Notes: a model not told the origin generated them from the sequence alone. Counted from the stretch's first letter, positions 42,433 through 51,729 are shown. The stretch: 64,000 bases of DNA from Nonomuraea aurantiaca (GCF_020215705.1 NZ_JAIWNB010000022.1:1-64000); one strand, 5' to 3'. Translations and numbers: made by a program.

Positions 42433-43626
42433 GTGCACGCAGACACCCTCCGCTCCGTCGTCGTCCTCGGCTCCACCGGCTCGATCGGCACCCAGGCGCT
42501 CGACGTCATCGGCGCCGAGCCGGGCAGGTTCAGGGTCGCCGGGCTCGCGGCCGGTGGCGGGAAGGTCGAGCTGCTCGCCGAGCAGGCGGCCGAGCACGGC
42601 GCCGAGGTGGTGGCCGTGGCCGACGCCGAGGCCGTACCAGCGCTGAAGGAGGCGCTCGCGGCGCGCGGCGCGAGCCCGGTGGTGCTCGCGGGCCCCGAAG
42701 GGGTCGCGGAGGCGGCGGCGTGGCCGTGCGACACGGTGCTCAACGGGATCACCGGCGCGCTCGGCCTGACCTCCACGCTGGTCGCGCTGGAGGCGGGCCG
42801 GACGCTCGCCCTGGCCAACAAGGAGTCGCTGATCATCGGCGGGCCGCTGGTCAAGCGGCTGGCCGCGCCGGGGCAGATCCTGCCCGTCGACTCCGAGCAC
42901 TCGGCCGTGCAGCAGTGCCTGTGGGCCGGCGGCCCCGACGGTCACCGGCCCGAGGCGGTCAAGCGGCTGGTCATCACTGCGAGCGGCGGGCCGTTCAGGG
43001 GGCGCAAGCGCGCCGACCTGTTCGACGTCACACCCGAGATGGCCCTGGCGCACCCCACCTGGTCCATGGGTCCCATGATCACCATCAACTCGGCCACCCT
43101 GGTCAACAAGGGGCTGGAGGTGATCGAGGCGCACCTGCTGTTCGACATCGGCTTCGACCGGATCGAGGTCGTGGTGCATCCCCAGTCGATCATCCACTCC
43201 ATGGTCGAGTACATCGACGGCTCCACCATCGCCCAGGCCAGCCCGCCGGACATGCGGCTGCCCATCGCGCTCGCGCTCGGCCACCCCGAGCGGATCGCGG
43301 GCGCCGCGGCCCCCATCGACTGGACCCGGGCCCAGCAGTGGACCTTCGAGCCGCTCGACGACGAGGCATTCCCCGCCGTCGCGCTGGCCAGGCACGTCGG
43401 CACCGAGGGCGGCACCGCGCCCGCCGTCTACAACGCGGCCAACGAGGCGTGCCTGGAGGCGTTCATCGGCGGCGGGCTGCGGTTCCCGGCGATCGTCGAC
43501 ACGGTCGCCAAGGTCGTCGAAGAGCACCGGGTGACCCCCGCGGACTCGGTCGAGGAGGTGCTCGCCGCCGACGCCTGGGCTCGCACTCGCGCTAGCGAGC
43601 TCGTACGGCGCGCGGCCGGCGGATGA
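42433..43626 (+). CDS. dxr: 1-deoxy-D-xylulose 5-phosphate reductoisomerase
   Basis: A 397-residue enzyme of the non-mevalonate isoprenoid pathway. It converts DXP into 2-C-methyl-D-erythritol 4-phosphate using NADPH and a divalent metal. Seen: the NADPH loop VVLGSTGSIGTQALDVI, LALANKESLIIGG, the metal/substrate block PVDSEHSAVQQCL, ITASGGPFRG, HPTWSMGPMITINSATLVNK, and VVHPQSIIHSMVEYIDGS. All are intact. The GTG start places the Rossmann loop at the usual position. It is upstream of ispG; the site-2 protease gene commonly found between them in actinobacteria is absent here. Confidence 0.97.
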   Translation: MHADTLRSVVVLGSTGSIGTQALDVIGAEPGRFRVAGLAAGGGKVELLAEQAAEHGAEVVAVADAEAVPALKEALAARGASPVVLAGPEGVAEAAAWPCDTVLNGITGALGLTSTLVALEAGRTLALANKESLIIGGPLVKRLAAPGQILPVDSEHSAVQQCLWAGGPDGHRPEAVKRLVITASGGPFRGRKRADLFDVTPEMALAHPTWSMGPMITINSATLVNKGLEVIEAHLLFDIGFDRIEVVVHPQSIIHSMVEYIDGSTIAQASPPDMRLPIALALGHPERIAGAAAPIDWTRAQQWTFEPLDDEAFPAVALARHVGTEGGTAPAVYNAANEACLEAFIGGGLRFPAIVDTVAKVVEEHRVTPADSVEEVLAADAWARTRASELVRRAAGG

Positions 43627-43705
43627 GGCCTGGGACGGAGCTCACAGCCCGGCAGTCCCACGGGCTACCTACACTGGATACCGTTACCGAAACTCAAGGG
43701 TTGAA

Positions 43706-44857
43706 ATGTCTTCTGTAGCACTCGGCATCCCCACGGTCCGTCCCAAGCCGCTCGCCCAACGCCGGCACTCCCGCCAGATCATGGTCGGCAACGTCCCGGT
43801 CGGTGGTGACGCGCCGGTCTCCGTGCAGTCGATGACCACCACGGTGACCGCCGACATCAACGCCACCTTGCAGCAGATCGCCGAGCTGACCGCCTCGGGG
43901 TGCCAGATCGTGCGGGTGGCCGTGCCGTCCCAGGACGACGCCGACGCGCTGCCCGTCATCGCCCGCAAGTCGCAGATCCCGGTCATCGCCGACATCCACT
44001 TCCAGCCGAAGTACGTGTTCGCGGCCATCGAGGCGGGCTGCGCGGCGGTACGCGTCAACCCCGGCAACATCAAGAAATTTGATGACAAGGTGGGCGAGAT
44101 CGCTCGGGCCGCGGCCGATCACGGTGTGCCGATCCGCATCGGCGTCAACGCCGGCTCGCTCGACCCCCGGTTGCTGCAGAAATACGGCAAGGCGACCCCC
44201 GAGGCGCTGACCGAGTCGGCGCTGTGGGAGTGCTCGCTGTTCGAGGAGCACGGGTTCCGCGACATCAAGATCTCGGTCAAGCACAACGACCCCGTCGTCA
44301 TGATCAACGCGTACCGGCTGCTGGCCGCCCAGTGCGACTACCCGCTGCACCTGGGCGTGACCGAGGCGGGTCCGGCCTTCCAGGGCACGATCAAGTCGGC
44401 GGTCGCGTTCGGCGCGCTGCTAGCGGAGGGCATCGGCGACACCATCCGCGTCTCGCTGTCGGCGCCGCCGGTCGAGGAGGTCAAGGTCGGCACGCAGATC
44501 CTGGAGTCGCTGGGGCTGCGGGAGCGCGGGCTGGAGATCGTCTCGTGCCCGTCGTGCGGGCGGGCGCAGGTCGACGTCTACACGCTGGCGGAGCAGGTGC
44601 AGGCGGGGCTCGAGGGGCTGAAGGTGCCGCTGCGGGTGGCCGTCATGGGCTGCGTCGTCAACGGGCCGGGCGAGGCCCGCGAGGCCGACCTGGGCGTGGC
44701 CTCGGGCAACGGCAAGGGGCAGATCTTCGTCAAGGGCGAGGTCGTGAAGACGGTCCCCGAGTCGCAGATCGTGGAGACCCTGATCGACGAGGCTCTGCGC
44801 ATCGCCGACTCGATGGGCATCGCGCTCGACGGCGAGCCGGAGGTTGTCGTCGGCTGA
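43706..44857 (+). CDS. ispG: 4-hydroxy-3-methylbut-2-enyl diphosphate synthase (flavodoxin-dependent type)
   Basis: A 383-residue [4Fe-4S] enzyme converting MEcPP to HMBPP, the penultimate step of the non-mevalonate pathway. The iron-sulfur ligands are in EIVSCPSCGRAQVD and MGCVVNGPGEAREAD; the N-terminal TIM barrel shows VQSMTTTVTADINATLQQI and IPVIADIHFQPKYVFAA. Length fits the bacterial two-domain form. TACACT (43670-43675) looks like its own -10 box and CAAGGG precedes the ATG, so it is probably transcribed on its own as well as with dxr. A strong terminator follows. Confidence 0.97.
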   Translation: MSSVALGIPTVRPKPLAQRRHSRQIMVGNVPVGGDAPVSVQSMTTTVTADINATLQQIAELTASGCQIVRVAVPSQDDADALPVIARKSQIPVIADIHFQPKYVFAAIEAGCAAVRVNPGNIKKFDDKVGEIARAAADHGVPIRIGVNAGSLDPRLLQKYGKATPEALTESALWECSLFEEHGFRDIKISVKHNDPVVMINAYRLLAAQCDYPLHLGVTEAGPAFQGTIKSAVAFGALLAEGIGDTIRVSLSAPPVEEVKVGTQILESLGLRERGLEIVSCPSCGRAQVDVYTLAEQVQAGLEGLKVPLRVAVMGCVVNGPGEAREADLGVASGNGKGQIFVKGEVVKTVPESQIVETLIDEALRIADSMGIALDGEPEVVVG

Positions 44858-44878
44858 TTCAAAACTCCTATTTTTTAC

Positions 44879-44919
44879 GGCTCAGCCCGGTCGGCCCCAG
44901 ACGCCGACCGGGCTGAGCC
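44879..44919 (+). terminator. Intrinsic terminator after ispG
   Basis: GGCTCAGCCCGGTCGGC (44879-44895) and GCCGACCGGGCTGAGCC (44903-44919) form a perfect 17-bp stem with a 7-base loop; a T6 tract lies on its left flank. Confidence 0.92.
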
Positions 44920-45132
44920 CTGTCCAGGGGCACGCTCCTCCGGTGGAGGTGGTGCGGCGCCGTGACGTGCGCACTCTTGGCCAGAGGCGGGGCAAATCGG
45001 GCACCCTGACCGTCGACGACAGCGTTACGGCGGGCAATTGGGCGATTACAGAATGGTAAGCGTTCTTCCATACCCAGCGTCATGACTCGGTTACTCCGGG
45101 ACCATCGGTCTGCCGATCGAAGGGGAGGCCGT

Positions 45133-46749
45133 GTGAAGCGGGTCGTAAGAGTGATCGTCGGGATGGCGATGCTGGTGCCGGTGCTCGGGGGAGCGAGTAG
45201 CGCTGTGGCTGCCGGGAGCGCCGGGAGTTCGGGACTGGACTGGGGGGCCTGCCCGGTGGCGTCGGCTTCGTCGTCGGAGAAGGCCGATCCTGGGACGGTC
45301 GTCAGCCGGCCCGCGCCCGCGGTGAGCGGCGTCGAGTGCGCCTCCGTGCGGGTGCCGCTCGACTACAACGAGCCGATGGGGCAGTCGATCACGCTGGCGC
45401 TCAACCGGATCAAGGCCAAGGTGCCGCGCGACGGCGACTACCTGGGGCCGCTGCTGGTCAACCCCGGCGGGCCGGGTGCCTCGGGCCGGTCGCTGGCCGA
45501 GTACGTGTCGGCGACGCTCTCGCAGAAGGCCGCCGACCGGTACGACATCATCGGCTTCGACCCGCGCGGCGTAGGCAACAGCGAACCCGCCATGCACTGC
45601 GTCGACCCCGCCGTCTACTACGCCGCGCCCAGGCCCGACGCGGTGCCGCGCAATGAGGAAGACGAGAAGGTGCTGCTCGGCAGGGCCGGCGAATACGCCA
45701 GCCGGTGCGGCGACCTGTACGCGTGGCTGCTGCCCTACCTGACCACCGAGAACACCGCCCGCGACATGGACAGCATCCGCGTGGCCCTCGGCGAGCCGCA
45801 GATCAGCTTCCTCGGCTACTCCTACGGCACCTACATCGGCGCCGTCTACGCCACGCTCTTCCCCGACCGGGTCAAGCACCTCGTCCTGGACAGCACGGTC
45901 GACCCGGACGGCGTCTGGTACAAGGCCAACCTGGCCCAGGACCGCGCCTTCGAGCGCAGGCACCGTGCCTTCCTGGCCTGGACCGCCAAGAACAACGCCG
46001 TCTACAAGCTCGGCGGCTCGCTCGCCCAGACCTCGTTCGCCTGGTACGCGATGCGCTCCAGGCTGCACGACCGCCCGGCCGCCGGAGTGGTCGGCCCGAG
46101 CGAGCTCGACGACGCGTTCACCGTGGCCGGCTACACCGACAGGATCTGGCCCGACCTCGCCGCCGCCTGGTCCAGGTACGTGCGGCAGGCCGACGGGAAG
46201 GCACTGGTCGACGTCTACAACAAGTACGGCAAGCCGGACGCCGACGAGGAGAACGGCTACGCCATCTACCTGAGCGTGCAGTGCCGCGACGCCCAGTGGC
46301 CCAGGTCCTGGGAGAAGTGGCGGACGGACATGACCCGGACGTACCGGCAGGCGCCGTTCCTCACCTGGTCCAACGCCTGGTACAACGCCCCGTGCGCGTT
46401 CTGGTCCGTGCCGGGCGGCACCCCGGTCAAGATCAACGCGTCCAAGCGGCTGCCCCCGATCCTGATGATCCAGTCGAAGGACGACGCCGCGACGCCGTAC
46501 CAAGGCGCCCTGAACATGCGCAAACGGTTCCCGAGCGCCCGCATGGTCGTCGACGCGGGCGGCAACCACGGGTCCTCGCTGTCGGGGAACCAGTGCGTGG
46601 ACCGCCACCTCGTCGCGTACCTGGTCGACGGCACGGTGCCGCGGCACACTGCCAACTGTGACAAGCTGCCGGCGCCCAAGCCCACGGCCCATATGGCGGC
46701 CGTTAGTCCTCTTGGTCACGAAAGGCGCACCGAGCTCCTCACCAGATGA
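45133..46749 (+). CDS. Secreted alpha/beta-hydrolase, tripeptidyl aminopeptidase type (S33)
   Basis: A 538-residue exported hydrolase. The signal peptide is VKRVVRVIVGMAMLVPVLGG with cleavage near AVA-A. The S33-type domain has the oxyanion block LLVNPGGPGASG, DIIGFDPRGVGNSEPA, the nucleophile elbow SFLGYSYGTYIGAVYA (S230), and the C-terminal TAP domain (ILMIQSKDDAATPYQGAL with the Asp, VVDAGGNHGSS with the His). Family members release tripeptides from secreted proteins or act on ester substrates. GTG 45133 is favoured by AGGGGAGG four bases upstream. CAGAAT near 45051 may be its -10 box. Confidence 0.88.
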   Translation: MKRVVRVIVGMAMLVPVLGGASSAVAAGSAGSSGLDWGACPVASASSSEKADPGTVVSRPAPAVSGVECASVRVPLDYNEPMGQSITLALNRIKAKVPRDGDYLGPLLVNPGGPGASGRSLAEYVSATLSQKAADRYDIIGFDPRGVGNSEPAMHCVDPAVYYAAPRPDAVPRNEEDEKVLLGRAGEYASRCGDLYAWLLPYLTTENTARDMDSIRVALGEPQISFLGYSYGTYIGAVYATLFPDRVKHLVLDSTVDPDGVWYKANLAQDRAFERRHRAFLAWTAKNNAVYKLGGSLAQTSFAWYAMRSRLHDRPAAGVVGPSELDDAFTVAGYTDRIWPDLAAAWSRYVRQADGKALVDVYNKYGKPDADEENGYAIYLSVQCRDAQWPRSWEKWRTDMTRTYRQAPFLTWSNAWYNAPCAFWSVPGGTPVKINASKRLPPILMIQSKDDAATPYQGALNMRKRFPSARMVVDAGGNHGSSLSGNQCVDRHLVAYLVDGTVPRHTANCDKLPAPKPTAHMAAVSPLGHERRTELLTR

Positions 46750-46782
46750 GCTATTCGGTGGTCGTTCGCGTAGTCTGACCAT

Positions 46783-47628
46783 GTGATGCTGCGTACATCG
46801 GCGTCGCGTGTGCTCGATGACAGCGACCGGGACGAAGCCCTTGCCTTGCTCGACTTCGATCCGGTCGCCAACGTCTTCGTCTCCTCCCGGGTGCGGACCG
46901 TCGGACTCAATCCGGCGCGGCTGGGCGGGCAGATGTGGGGGTTCGGGCCGCGCGGCGGGCTTGTCTCGCTCTGCTACGCGGGGGCAAACATGGTGCCGGT
47001 CAACGCCGGCCCCGAAGCTGTGCACGCGTTCGCCGACCGCGCCCGCAAGCAGGGCCGCCGCTGCTCGTCCATCGTGGGTCCCGCCGACGCGGTCTCGCTG
47101 CTGTGGGAGCGCCTGGAGCCGTACTGGGGCCGGGCCCGCACGATCCGCTGGGCACAGCCGGTCATGGCCACCTCGCGCAGGTCGCCCGTGCCCGCCGATC
47201 CGCTGGTCCGGCGGGTCCGCCCGGACCAGTTCGAGACCCTGCTGCCCGCCTGCGTCTCGATGTTCACCGAGGAAGTGGGGGTCTCACCCAACCTCGGCGA
47301 CGGCGGCGCCCTCTACCGGACCAGGGTGGCCGAGCTGATCCGCATCGGCCGGTCCTACGCGCGCATCGACGACGGGCGCGTGGTGTTCAAGGCGGAGGTC
47401 GGGGCGGTCACTCCCCATGCCTGCCAGATCCAGGGGGTGTGGGTCGATCCCGCGCTGCGCGGTCGGGGGCACGCGGTGGCCGGGATGGCGGCGGTGGTGG
47501 ACGCCGCCCTGGACTGCTTCGCCCCTGTGGTCTCGCTGTACGTCAACGACTTCAACCACTCGGCGCGGGCGGTCTACCGGAAGGTGGGTTTCCACGAGGT
47601 CGACACGTTCATGTCCGTACTCTTCTAG
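46783..47628 (+). CDS. DUF4081-GNAT family N-acetyltransferase
   Basis: A 281-residue protein with an N-terminal DUF4081-like domain (residues ~1-130) and a C-terminal GNAT fold (IQGVWVDPALRGRGHAVAGM, with the R-x2-G-x-G/A acetyl-CoA loop; VSLYVNDFNHSARAVYRKVG, FHEVDTFMSVLF). Acetyltransferases of this type are regularly found near ispG in actinobacteria. The substrate is unknown. TAGTCT (46771-46776) lies 7 bases before GTG 46783, indicating a leaderless transcript; ATG 46786 is an alternative one codon later. Confidence 0.85.
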   Translation: MMLRTSASRVLDDSDRDEALALLDFDPVANVFVSSRVRTVGLNPARLGGQMWGFGPRGGLVSLCYAGANMVPVNAGPEAVHAFADRARKQGRRCSSIVGPADAVSLLWERLEPYWGRARTIRWAQPVMATSRRSPVPADPLVRRVRPDQFETLLPACVSMFTEEVGVSPNLGDGGALYRTRVAELIRIGRSYARIDDGRVVFKAEVGAVTPHACQIQGVWVDPALRGRGHAVAGMAAVVDAALDCFAPVVSLYVNDFNHSARAVYRKVGFHEVDTFMSVLF

Positions 47629-47811
47629 CCATGATCTTGGTGATGGGGATCGGGGAGTCGCTGGCACAGCGATGAGGTCGTCGTCCTCCCTGGTGGCGGC
47701 GACCAGGTGAGGAGGTCTGGGGACGAAGCCCGGCACTCCGGTCAGCCCGCCGGTCTCGCCGATGACGGTCCGGCGGATCCGGTCCGCTCCCGGGATGCGT
47801 CGGCGGACGTC

Positions 47812-48393
47812 TCAGCGGACGGTTCCGTCCCACTGCCACCGGCTTCTGCGGCCGTGACCAGGAAGGGCGGCGCGGCCGGTGCACCACAGCAGGGTGTCGG
47901 CCGGGTTGTGGCCGCTCGGTGCCTCCGGGAACAGGCGCCGCACCACGGGGGTGCACAGGTGTTCCGGCGGCCGCCAGTCGAGTCCGAGTCCGCGGGCGAT
48001 GTCAGCAGTGTGCATGAGCAGTTCGACCACTCCCATGGCCGCGAATCCAGGGCCGTCGGAGTGACCCCAGGGATGCCAGGCGCGAACCTGGTCATCGGCA
48101 TCGCGTACGGCGGAGCCCAGAATGGTGGCCGCAATCCCGACACCTTCCAGACACTCACAGATGGCCGCCTGCGGGTCGAGTGAGGCGAAGAGCGTGATGT
48201 ACCGGTCGGCGGGGCGCGCGATGAGCAGTCCGGCGTAGCCGACCACGCCCAATACGACGTGGTCGAGGGTGTTGCGACAGGTCCAGTCCAGCCCTGAGGC
48301 GTTGTGTGACCAGTCGCGCTCGGCTCCCTCCTCAAGGATCATGGTGGACACGGCGGCCGCTTCGGTCACCAGGTCAGGCCAGGAGGTGTTCAT
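47812..48393 (-). CDS. DinB/MDMPI-like mycothiol-dependent enzyme family protein
   Basis: A 193-residue protein of the maleylpyruvate-isomerase N-terminal (DinB-like four-helix) superfamily. DWTCRNTLDHVVLGVVGYAG carries the conserved His of the N-terminal motif (W-x-DHV), and MGVVELLMHTADIARGLGLD carries the second His region (H-x-x-D). Such proteins bind metal and often use mycothiol; most are uncharacterised. It overlaps the dehydrogenase gene upstream by ATGA and is therefore co-translated with it. The 47629-47811 interval to its right shows no gene. Confidence 0.72.
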   Translation of the reverse strand: MNTSWPDLVTEAAAVSTMILEEGAERDWSHNASGLDWTCRNTLDHVVLGVVGYAGLLIARPADRYITLFASLDPQAAICECLEGVGIAATILGSAVRDADDQVRAWHPWGHSDGPGFAAMGVVELLMHTADIARGLGLDWRPPEHLCTPVVRRLFPEAPSGHNPADTLLWCTGRAALPGHGRRSRWQWDGTVR

Positions 48394-49265
48394 GCCGCGG
48401 GCGTCCTGAAGTGCTCGATGATTCGCGCATAGCTGTCCAGGGCGTGGCCGTTCGCGATCGCCTCATCGATCAGCGTCTTGGTGTACTCGTGCATGGTGGC
48501 GTCGATGCCGCGGATCCGGCTCTCGTGGAGGAGATGCGAAAGCGGAGGTAGTTGTGTCTCCAAGGTGGCGTCCGAGGCTGCGTACTCGCCTTCGTCGATC
48601 TGGTGCGCATAGGCCGTCAGGAACGACGCCACACCCGTGAGCCAGTCTCCGGCGAGCGGCATGAAATCGGTCGCCGCGATCTTCTCGGTGTTCAGCAGCG
48701 CCGCCGCGTGCATGAACCCGTTGAACGTCGACCACATGATGCCGAGCAACGCGACGTCATACAGTGAGGGAATGCCGACGTCGTAGCTCAGCAGGGTCGT
48801 CCCACCGCCCAGCACGGCAAGGGTCTTCTCGTGCACCTCATACAGTTCCGGTGATCCTCCGTAGAGGATGACCGTCTGGGGTGCGCCGATGCCTGGCGGC
48901 GTCATCATGATCGCCCCGTCCAGATAGCCGGCTCCGCGTTCGGCCGCCCACTCGGCCATCGCACGTGCCTCGTCCGAGGCTCCCGAGGTGAGATTGACCA
49001 GGACCCGGCCGGACAGGTGTGCTTCGGCCGGCGCCAGCAATTCGCGGACGGCGTCGTAGTCGCGCACGCAGATGATCACAAGCGGGGCGGCCGTGACAGC
49101 GGCGGTGACTGTCGGCGCCTGGCTCGCGCCCATCTCGATCAGATGCTCGGCCTTCCCCTGTGTGCGGTTCCAGACGGTCGTCGGGCGCGCGGCATTGACG
49201 AACGCGGCAGCCAGCGCCTGGCCCATCATTCCCAGACCGATGACCGCAACGGCAGTGTTATTCAT
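48390..49265 (-). CDS. NAD(P)-dependent imine reductase / beta-hydroxyacid dehydrogenase-like protein
   Basis: A 291-residue oxidoreductase. The N-terminal Rossmann fold begins NTAVAVIGLGMMGQALAAAF, then TTVWNRTQGKAEHL (NADPH-type) and GYLDGAIMMTPPGIG. The C-terminal helical domain (YDVALLGIMWSTFNGFMHAA, LTAYAHQIDEGEY) resembles the imine-reductase branch rather than classic beta-hydroxyacid dehydrogenases, as the catalytic Lys position is not conserved. The substrate is unknown. It is divergent from a GlxA-like AraC regulator and leads a two-gene operon. Confidence 0.82.
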   Translation of the reverse strand: MNNTAVAVIGLGMMGQALAAAFVNAARPTTVWNRTQGKAEHLIEMGASQAPTVTAAVTAAPLVIICVRDYDAVRELLAPAEAHLSGRVLVNLTSGASDEARAMAEWAAERGAGYLDGAIMMTPPGIGAPQTVILYGGSPELYEVHEKTLAVLGGGTTLLSYDVGIPSLYDVALLGIMWSTFNGFMHAAALLNTEKIAATDFMPLAGDWLTGVASFLTAYAHQIDEGEYAASDATLETQLPPLSHLLHESRIRGIDATMHEYTKTLIDEAIANGHALDSYARIIEHFRTPAA

Positions 49266-49379
49266 ATCGACTTCCCAGGTAGATGGTGCTTTCGAACGAC
49301 CACGATGGCAGCCGCGAAGCACCCGTCACCAGCGGCAGGAATGCCGACCTTCACCAAATTCCCGCCATATGATGCGGGA

Positions 49380-50369
49380 GTGAGTGCCGGAACCGTCGCC
49401 CTTGTGGTGATCGACGACGCCATCCCCATGTGGGACCTGTACGAGCTGGGGATCGCCACCGCAGTTTTCGGTGTGGCCCATACCGATCTGGCCGACCCCT
49501 GGTATGAGCTGCGCTTGTGCGGGGTGCGCCAGGGCGTCGCCTCGTCTCAGCCGGGTTTCGTGCTGGATGCGCCGTACGGACTGGACGAGCTGACGAAAGT
49601 CGACACCGTGATCGTCCCCGCCGTGCCGGAGGAGTGCCTTCACGGCGAGCGCGACCTCCCCGCCGAACTGATCGATGCCCTGCGCCGGGCCGCCGCGGCC
49701 GGGGCGCGCATGGTGTCCCTGTGCAATGGCGCGTTCGCCCTTGCCGCCGCGGGACTCCTCGACGGCCGTCCCGCCACCGCCCACTGGGCGCACACCCGTG
49801 CCCTGGCGGAGCGATATCCCCAAGTGCGGGTCGACGCTACCGTGCTGTATGTCGACGACGGCGAGGTGCTCACCAGCGCGGGGCTCAGCGGCGGGCTCGA
49901 CCTGTGCCTGCACCTGGTCCGCCGTGACCTCGGCGCGCATGTGGCCAACCAGCTCGCCCGCCGCCTGGTGGTCCCCGCGCATCGGCCGGGCGGCCAGGCC
50001 CAATTCGTGGAGCAGGCCCTCCCCGTGACCGACGACGGAATCGCCCCCGTCCTGCAGTGGGCGGCAGAAAATCTTCATCAGCCACTCACCGTCGACGACC
50101 TTGCCGCGCGTGCCGGGATGAGCGCGCGCACCTTCCATCGGCACCTTCAGGCCGCAACAGGCACCAGCCCCATGAGATGGCTGCTCCACCAGCGCCTGGC
50201 CCGCGCACAGGAGCTTCTGGAGAGCACTTACCTGCCCATCGACCAGATCAGCGAACGCAGCGGGTTGGGAACCGCCAACAACCTGCGCCACCACTTCGCC
50301 CAGCATGTCGGGGTCTCACCCACCGCATATCGCCGGACCTTTCCTGCCGGCGACAAGGACCCGGCATGA
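49380..50369 (+). CDS. GlxA-family AraC-type transcriptional regulator
   Basis: A 329-residue regulator with an N-terminal DJ-1/PfpI amidotransferase-like domain (VALVVIDDAIPMWDLYELGI, the nucleophile-elbow MVSLCNGAFALAAAGLLDGR with a Cys) and a C-terminal AraC HTH pair (ENLHQPLTVDDLAARAGMSA, RTFHRHLQAATGTSPMRWLL, DQISERSGLGTANNLRHHF). It probably controls the divergent reductase operon. TATGAT (49368-49373) lies 7 bases before GTG 49380, so the mRNA is likely leaderless; this decides against the upstream in-frame ATG 49341. Confidence 0.9.
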   Translation: MSAGTVALVVIDDAIPMWDLYELGIATAVFGVAHTDLADPWYELRLCGVRQGVASSQPGFVLDAPYGLDELTKVDTVIVPAVPEECLHGERDLPAELIDALRRAAAAGARMVSLCNGAFALAAAGLLDGRPATAHWAHTRALAERYPQVRVDATVLYVDDGEVLTSAGLSGGLDLCLHLVRRDLGAHVANQLARRLVVPAHRPGGQAQFVEQALPVTDDGIAPVLQWAAENLHQPLTVDDLAARAGMSARTFHRHLQAATGTSPMRWLLHQRLARAQELLESTYLPIDQISERSGLGTANNLRHHFAQHVGVSPTAYRRTFPAGDKDPA

Positions 50370-50392
50370 ACTGCGGGCGGCAGGAGAGAACC

Positions 50393-50430
50393 GCTCCCCG
50401 CCCGCACGGCCGGGCGGGCGGGCGGGGAGC
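50393..50430. terminator. GC-rich terminator hairpin
   Basis: GCTCCCCGCCCG pairs with CGGGCGGGGAGC, flanked by the end of the AraC-type gene and the converging DUF3037 gene. Confidence 0.65.
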
Positions 50431-50542
50431 ACGTTCGTGTGGCGCGGGTTGAGGCTGCTATCCGCGGATGCGCCGTGCCCGTGCACCCCCGACCCAGTCG
50501 GTCCGGTGTGTCTTGCTGGTGCGTCTGTCTGGGGTCAGGGGG

Positions 50543-50920
50543 TCAGAGCCGGACCAGCTTGTCGAAGAGTCTGGCCAGCTCGGTGTCCGGGTCGGCGGTG
50601 AGACCGGCGTGCACCGGGCCGGTCTGCACGATCGTGCTGCGCGGTGCCGTCAGCCAGCGGAACCTTCCGCCGAGCGACTCCTTGGCCAGTGGTCCGGCCT
50701 CCTCGCCGCAGGCCAGTTCGTAGGCGCTGAGCGCCTGTCGTACACCGTCGATGTCCACCACCGGGTCGAGGGCGCGCAGCCGGGCCGCGTCGAGATCGAC
50801 CCGCGCGCAGAGGTAGTCGCGTGGCTGGCAGTAGAGCAGCACGCCCGCGTTGATCAGCTCGCCGCGCTCGACGCGTGGCATCACGCGGATCACCGCGTAC
50901 TCGTAGACGTCCCTGCTCAT
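50543..50920 (-). CDS. DUF3037 domain protein
   Basis: A 125-residue protein beginning MSRDVYEYAVIRVMPRVERG, with ELINAGVLLYCQPRDYLCAR. This is DUF3037, which is nearly always encoded beside a HipA-like kinase gene, as here; they overlap by ATGA. The pair may be a phosphorylation-based or nutrient-sensing module; no function is established to my knowledge. The C-terminal half is helical and acidic. Confidence 0.8.
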   Translation of the reverse strand: MSRDVYEYAVIRVMPRVERGELINAGVLLYCQPRDYLCARVDLDAARLRALDPVVDIDGVRQALSAYELACGEEAGPLAKESLGGRFRWLTAPRSTIVQTGPVHAGLTADPDTELARLFDKLVRL

Positions 50921-51729
50921 CGGTCGCCTCCCCGCCAGAACTCGCCGACGGAGGCCGGCCCCGTGGGGCCGCCGACCGGGGTCTCGGGCGGTCTCAGCCA
51001 CTCGTACGGTGCCCGCGCGCGCTGGAGCAGGTGGTCGACATAGCCGTCGCGGACGGCCTGCGCCGAGTCGAAGCCGGGCTCGTCGTCGAGCCATTCGTCG
51101 GGCACCAGCGCGGTGACGGTCTCCAGGAGCTCCGGAGTGATCTTCGCGGCGAGCTCGGCCCCCGCTGCCTCAAGATGGGTGGCGAACGGCGCCAGCACAT
51201 GGTCTCCCACGTCGAACGGCCGTCGCGGGTCGGCCGTCCGCCAGTTGTGGTGGAACCAGAGCGCCGCGCCGTGGTCGATCAGCCAGATGTCGCGGTGCCA
51301 GACGAGCAGGTTGGGGTTGCGCCAGCTGCGGTCGACGTTGTGGATCAGGCCGTCGAACCAGACCACCCGCGAGGCGAACATCCGGTCGGGCGTCCACGTC
51401 AGCGGCTCGAATCCGAGGGAGCCGGGCAGGAAGTCGATCGCCAGGTTGAGGCCGGTGCTCGCCTTGAGCAGGTCCTGCACTTCCTCGTCGGGCTCCCGGA
51501 TGGCGATCTGCGGGTCGAGGTCGATCAGCTTGATCTCGGGAGTGCGGAGTCCGAGCCGCCTGGCCAGCTCGCCCGAGATGATCTCCGCCACGAGCACCCG
51601 GCGGCCCTGGCCCGCTCCCCGGAACTTCACCACGTATGTGCCGAGATCATCCGCCTCGACCACGCCCGGCAGCGACCCGCCCTCGCGCAACGGCGTCACG
51701 TAACGGGTCGCCGCGATCTTATCCAGCAC
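50917..51729 (-). CDS. HipA-like kinase domain protein
   Basis: A 270-residue protein resembling the kinase core of HipA toxins. The N-terminal part has a GTYVVKFRGAGQG nucleotide/lysine segment, RVLVAEIISGELARRLGL follows, then the catalytic-like FDGLIHNVDRSWRNPNLLVW (D-x4-N) and the metal-site IWLIDHGAALWF. This HipA-like subgroup lacks the HipA N-terminal subdomain and HipB partner, and pairs with DUF3037. It is the upstream gene of the two. Kinase activity is plausible since both Asp residues are present, but the target is unknown. Confidence 0.78.
   Translation of the reverse strand: MLDKIAATRYVTPLREGGSLPGVVEADDLGTYVVKFRGAGQGRRVLVAEIISGELARRLGLRTPEIKLIDLDPQIAIREPDEEVQDLLKASTGLNLAIDFLPGSLGFEPLTWTPDRMFASRVVWFDGLIHNVDRSWRNPNLLVWHRDIWLIDHGAALWFHHNWRTADPRRPFDVGDHVLAPFATHLEAAGAELAAKITPELLETVTALVPDEWLDDEPGFDSAQAVRDGYVDHLLQRARAPYEWLRPPETPVGGPTGPASVGEFWRGGDR

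Noticed and set aside
47707..48183. A 158-codon plus-strand frame opposite the MDMPI-like gene
   Set aside because: Composition is Ala/Arg/Ser-rich without motifs. The minus-strand gene has conserved His motifs and overlaps its neighbour by ATGA.
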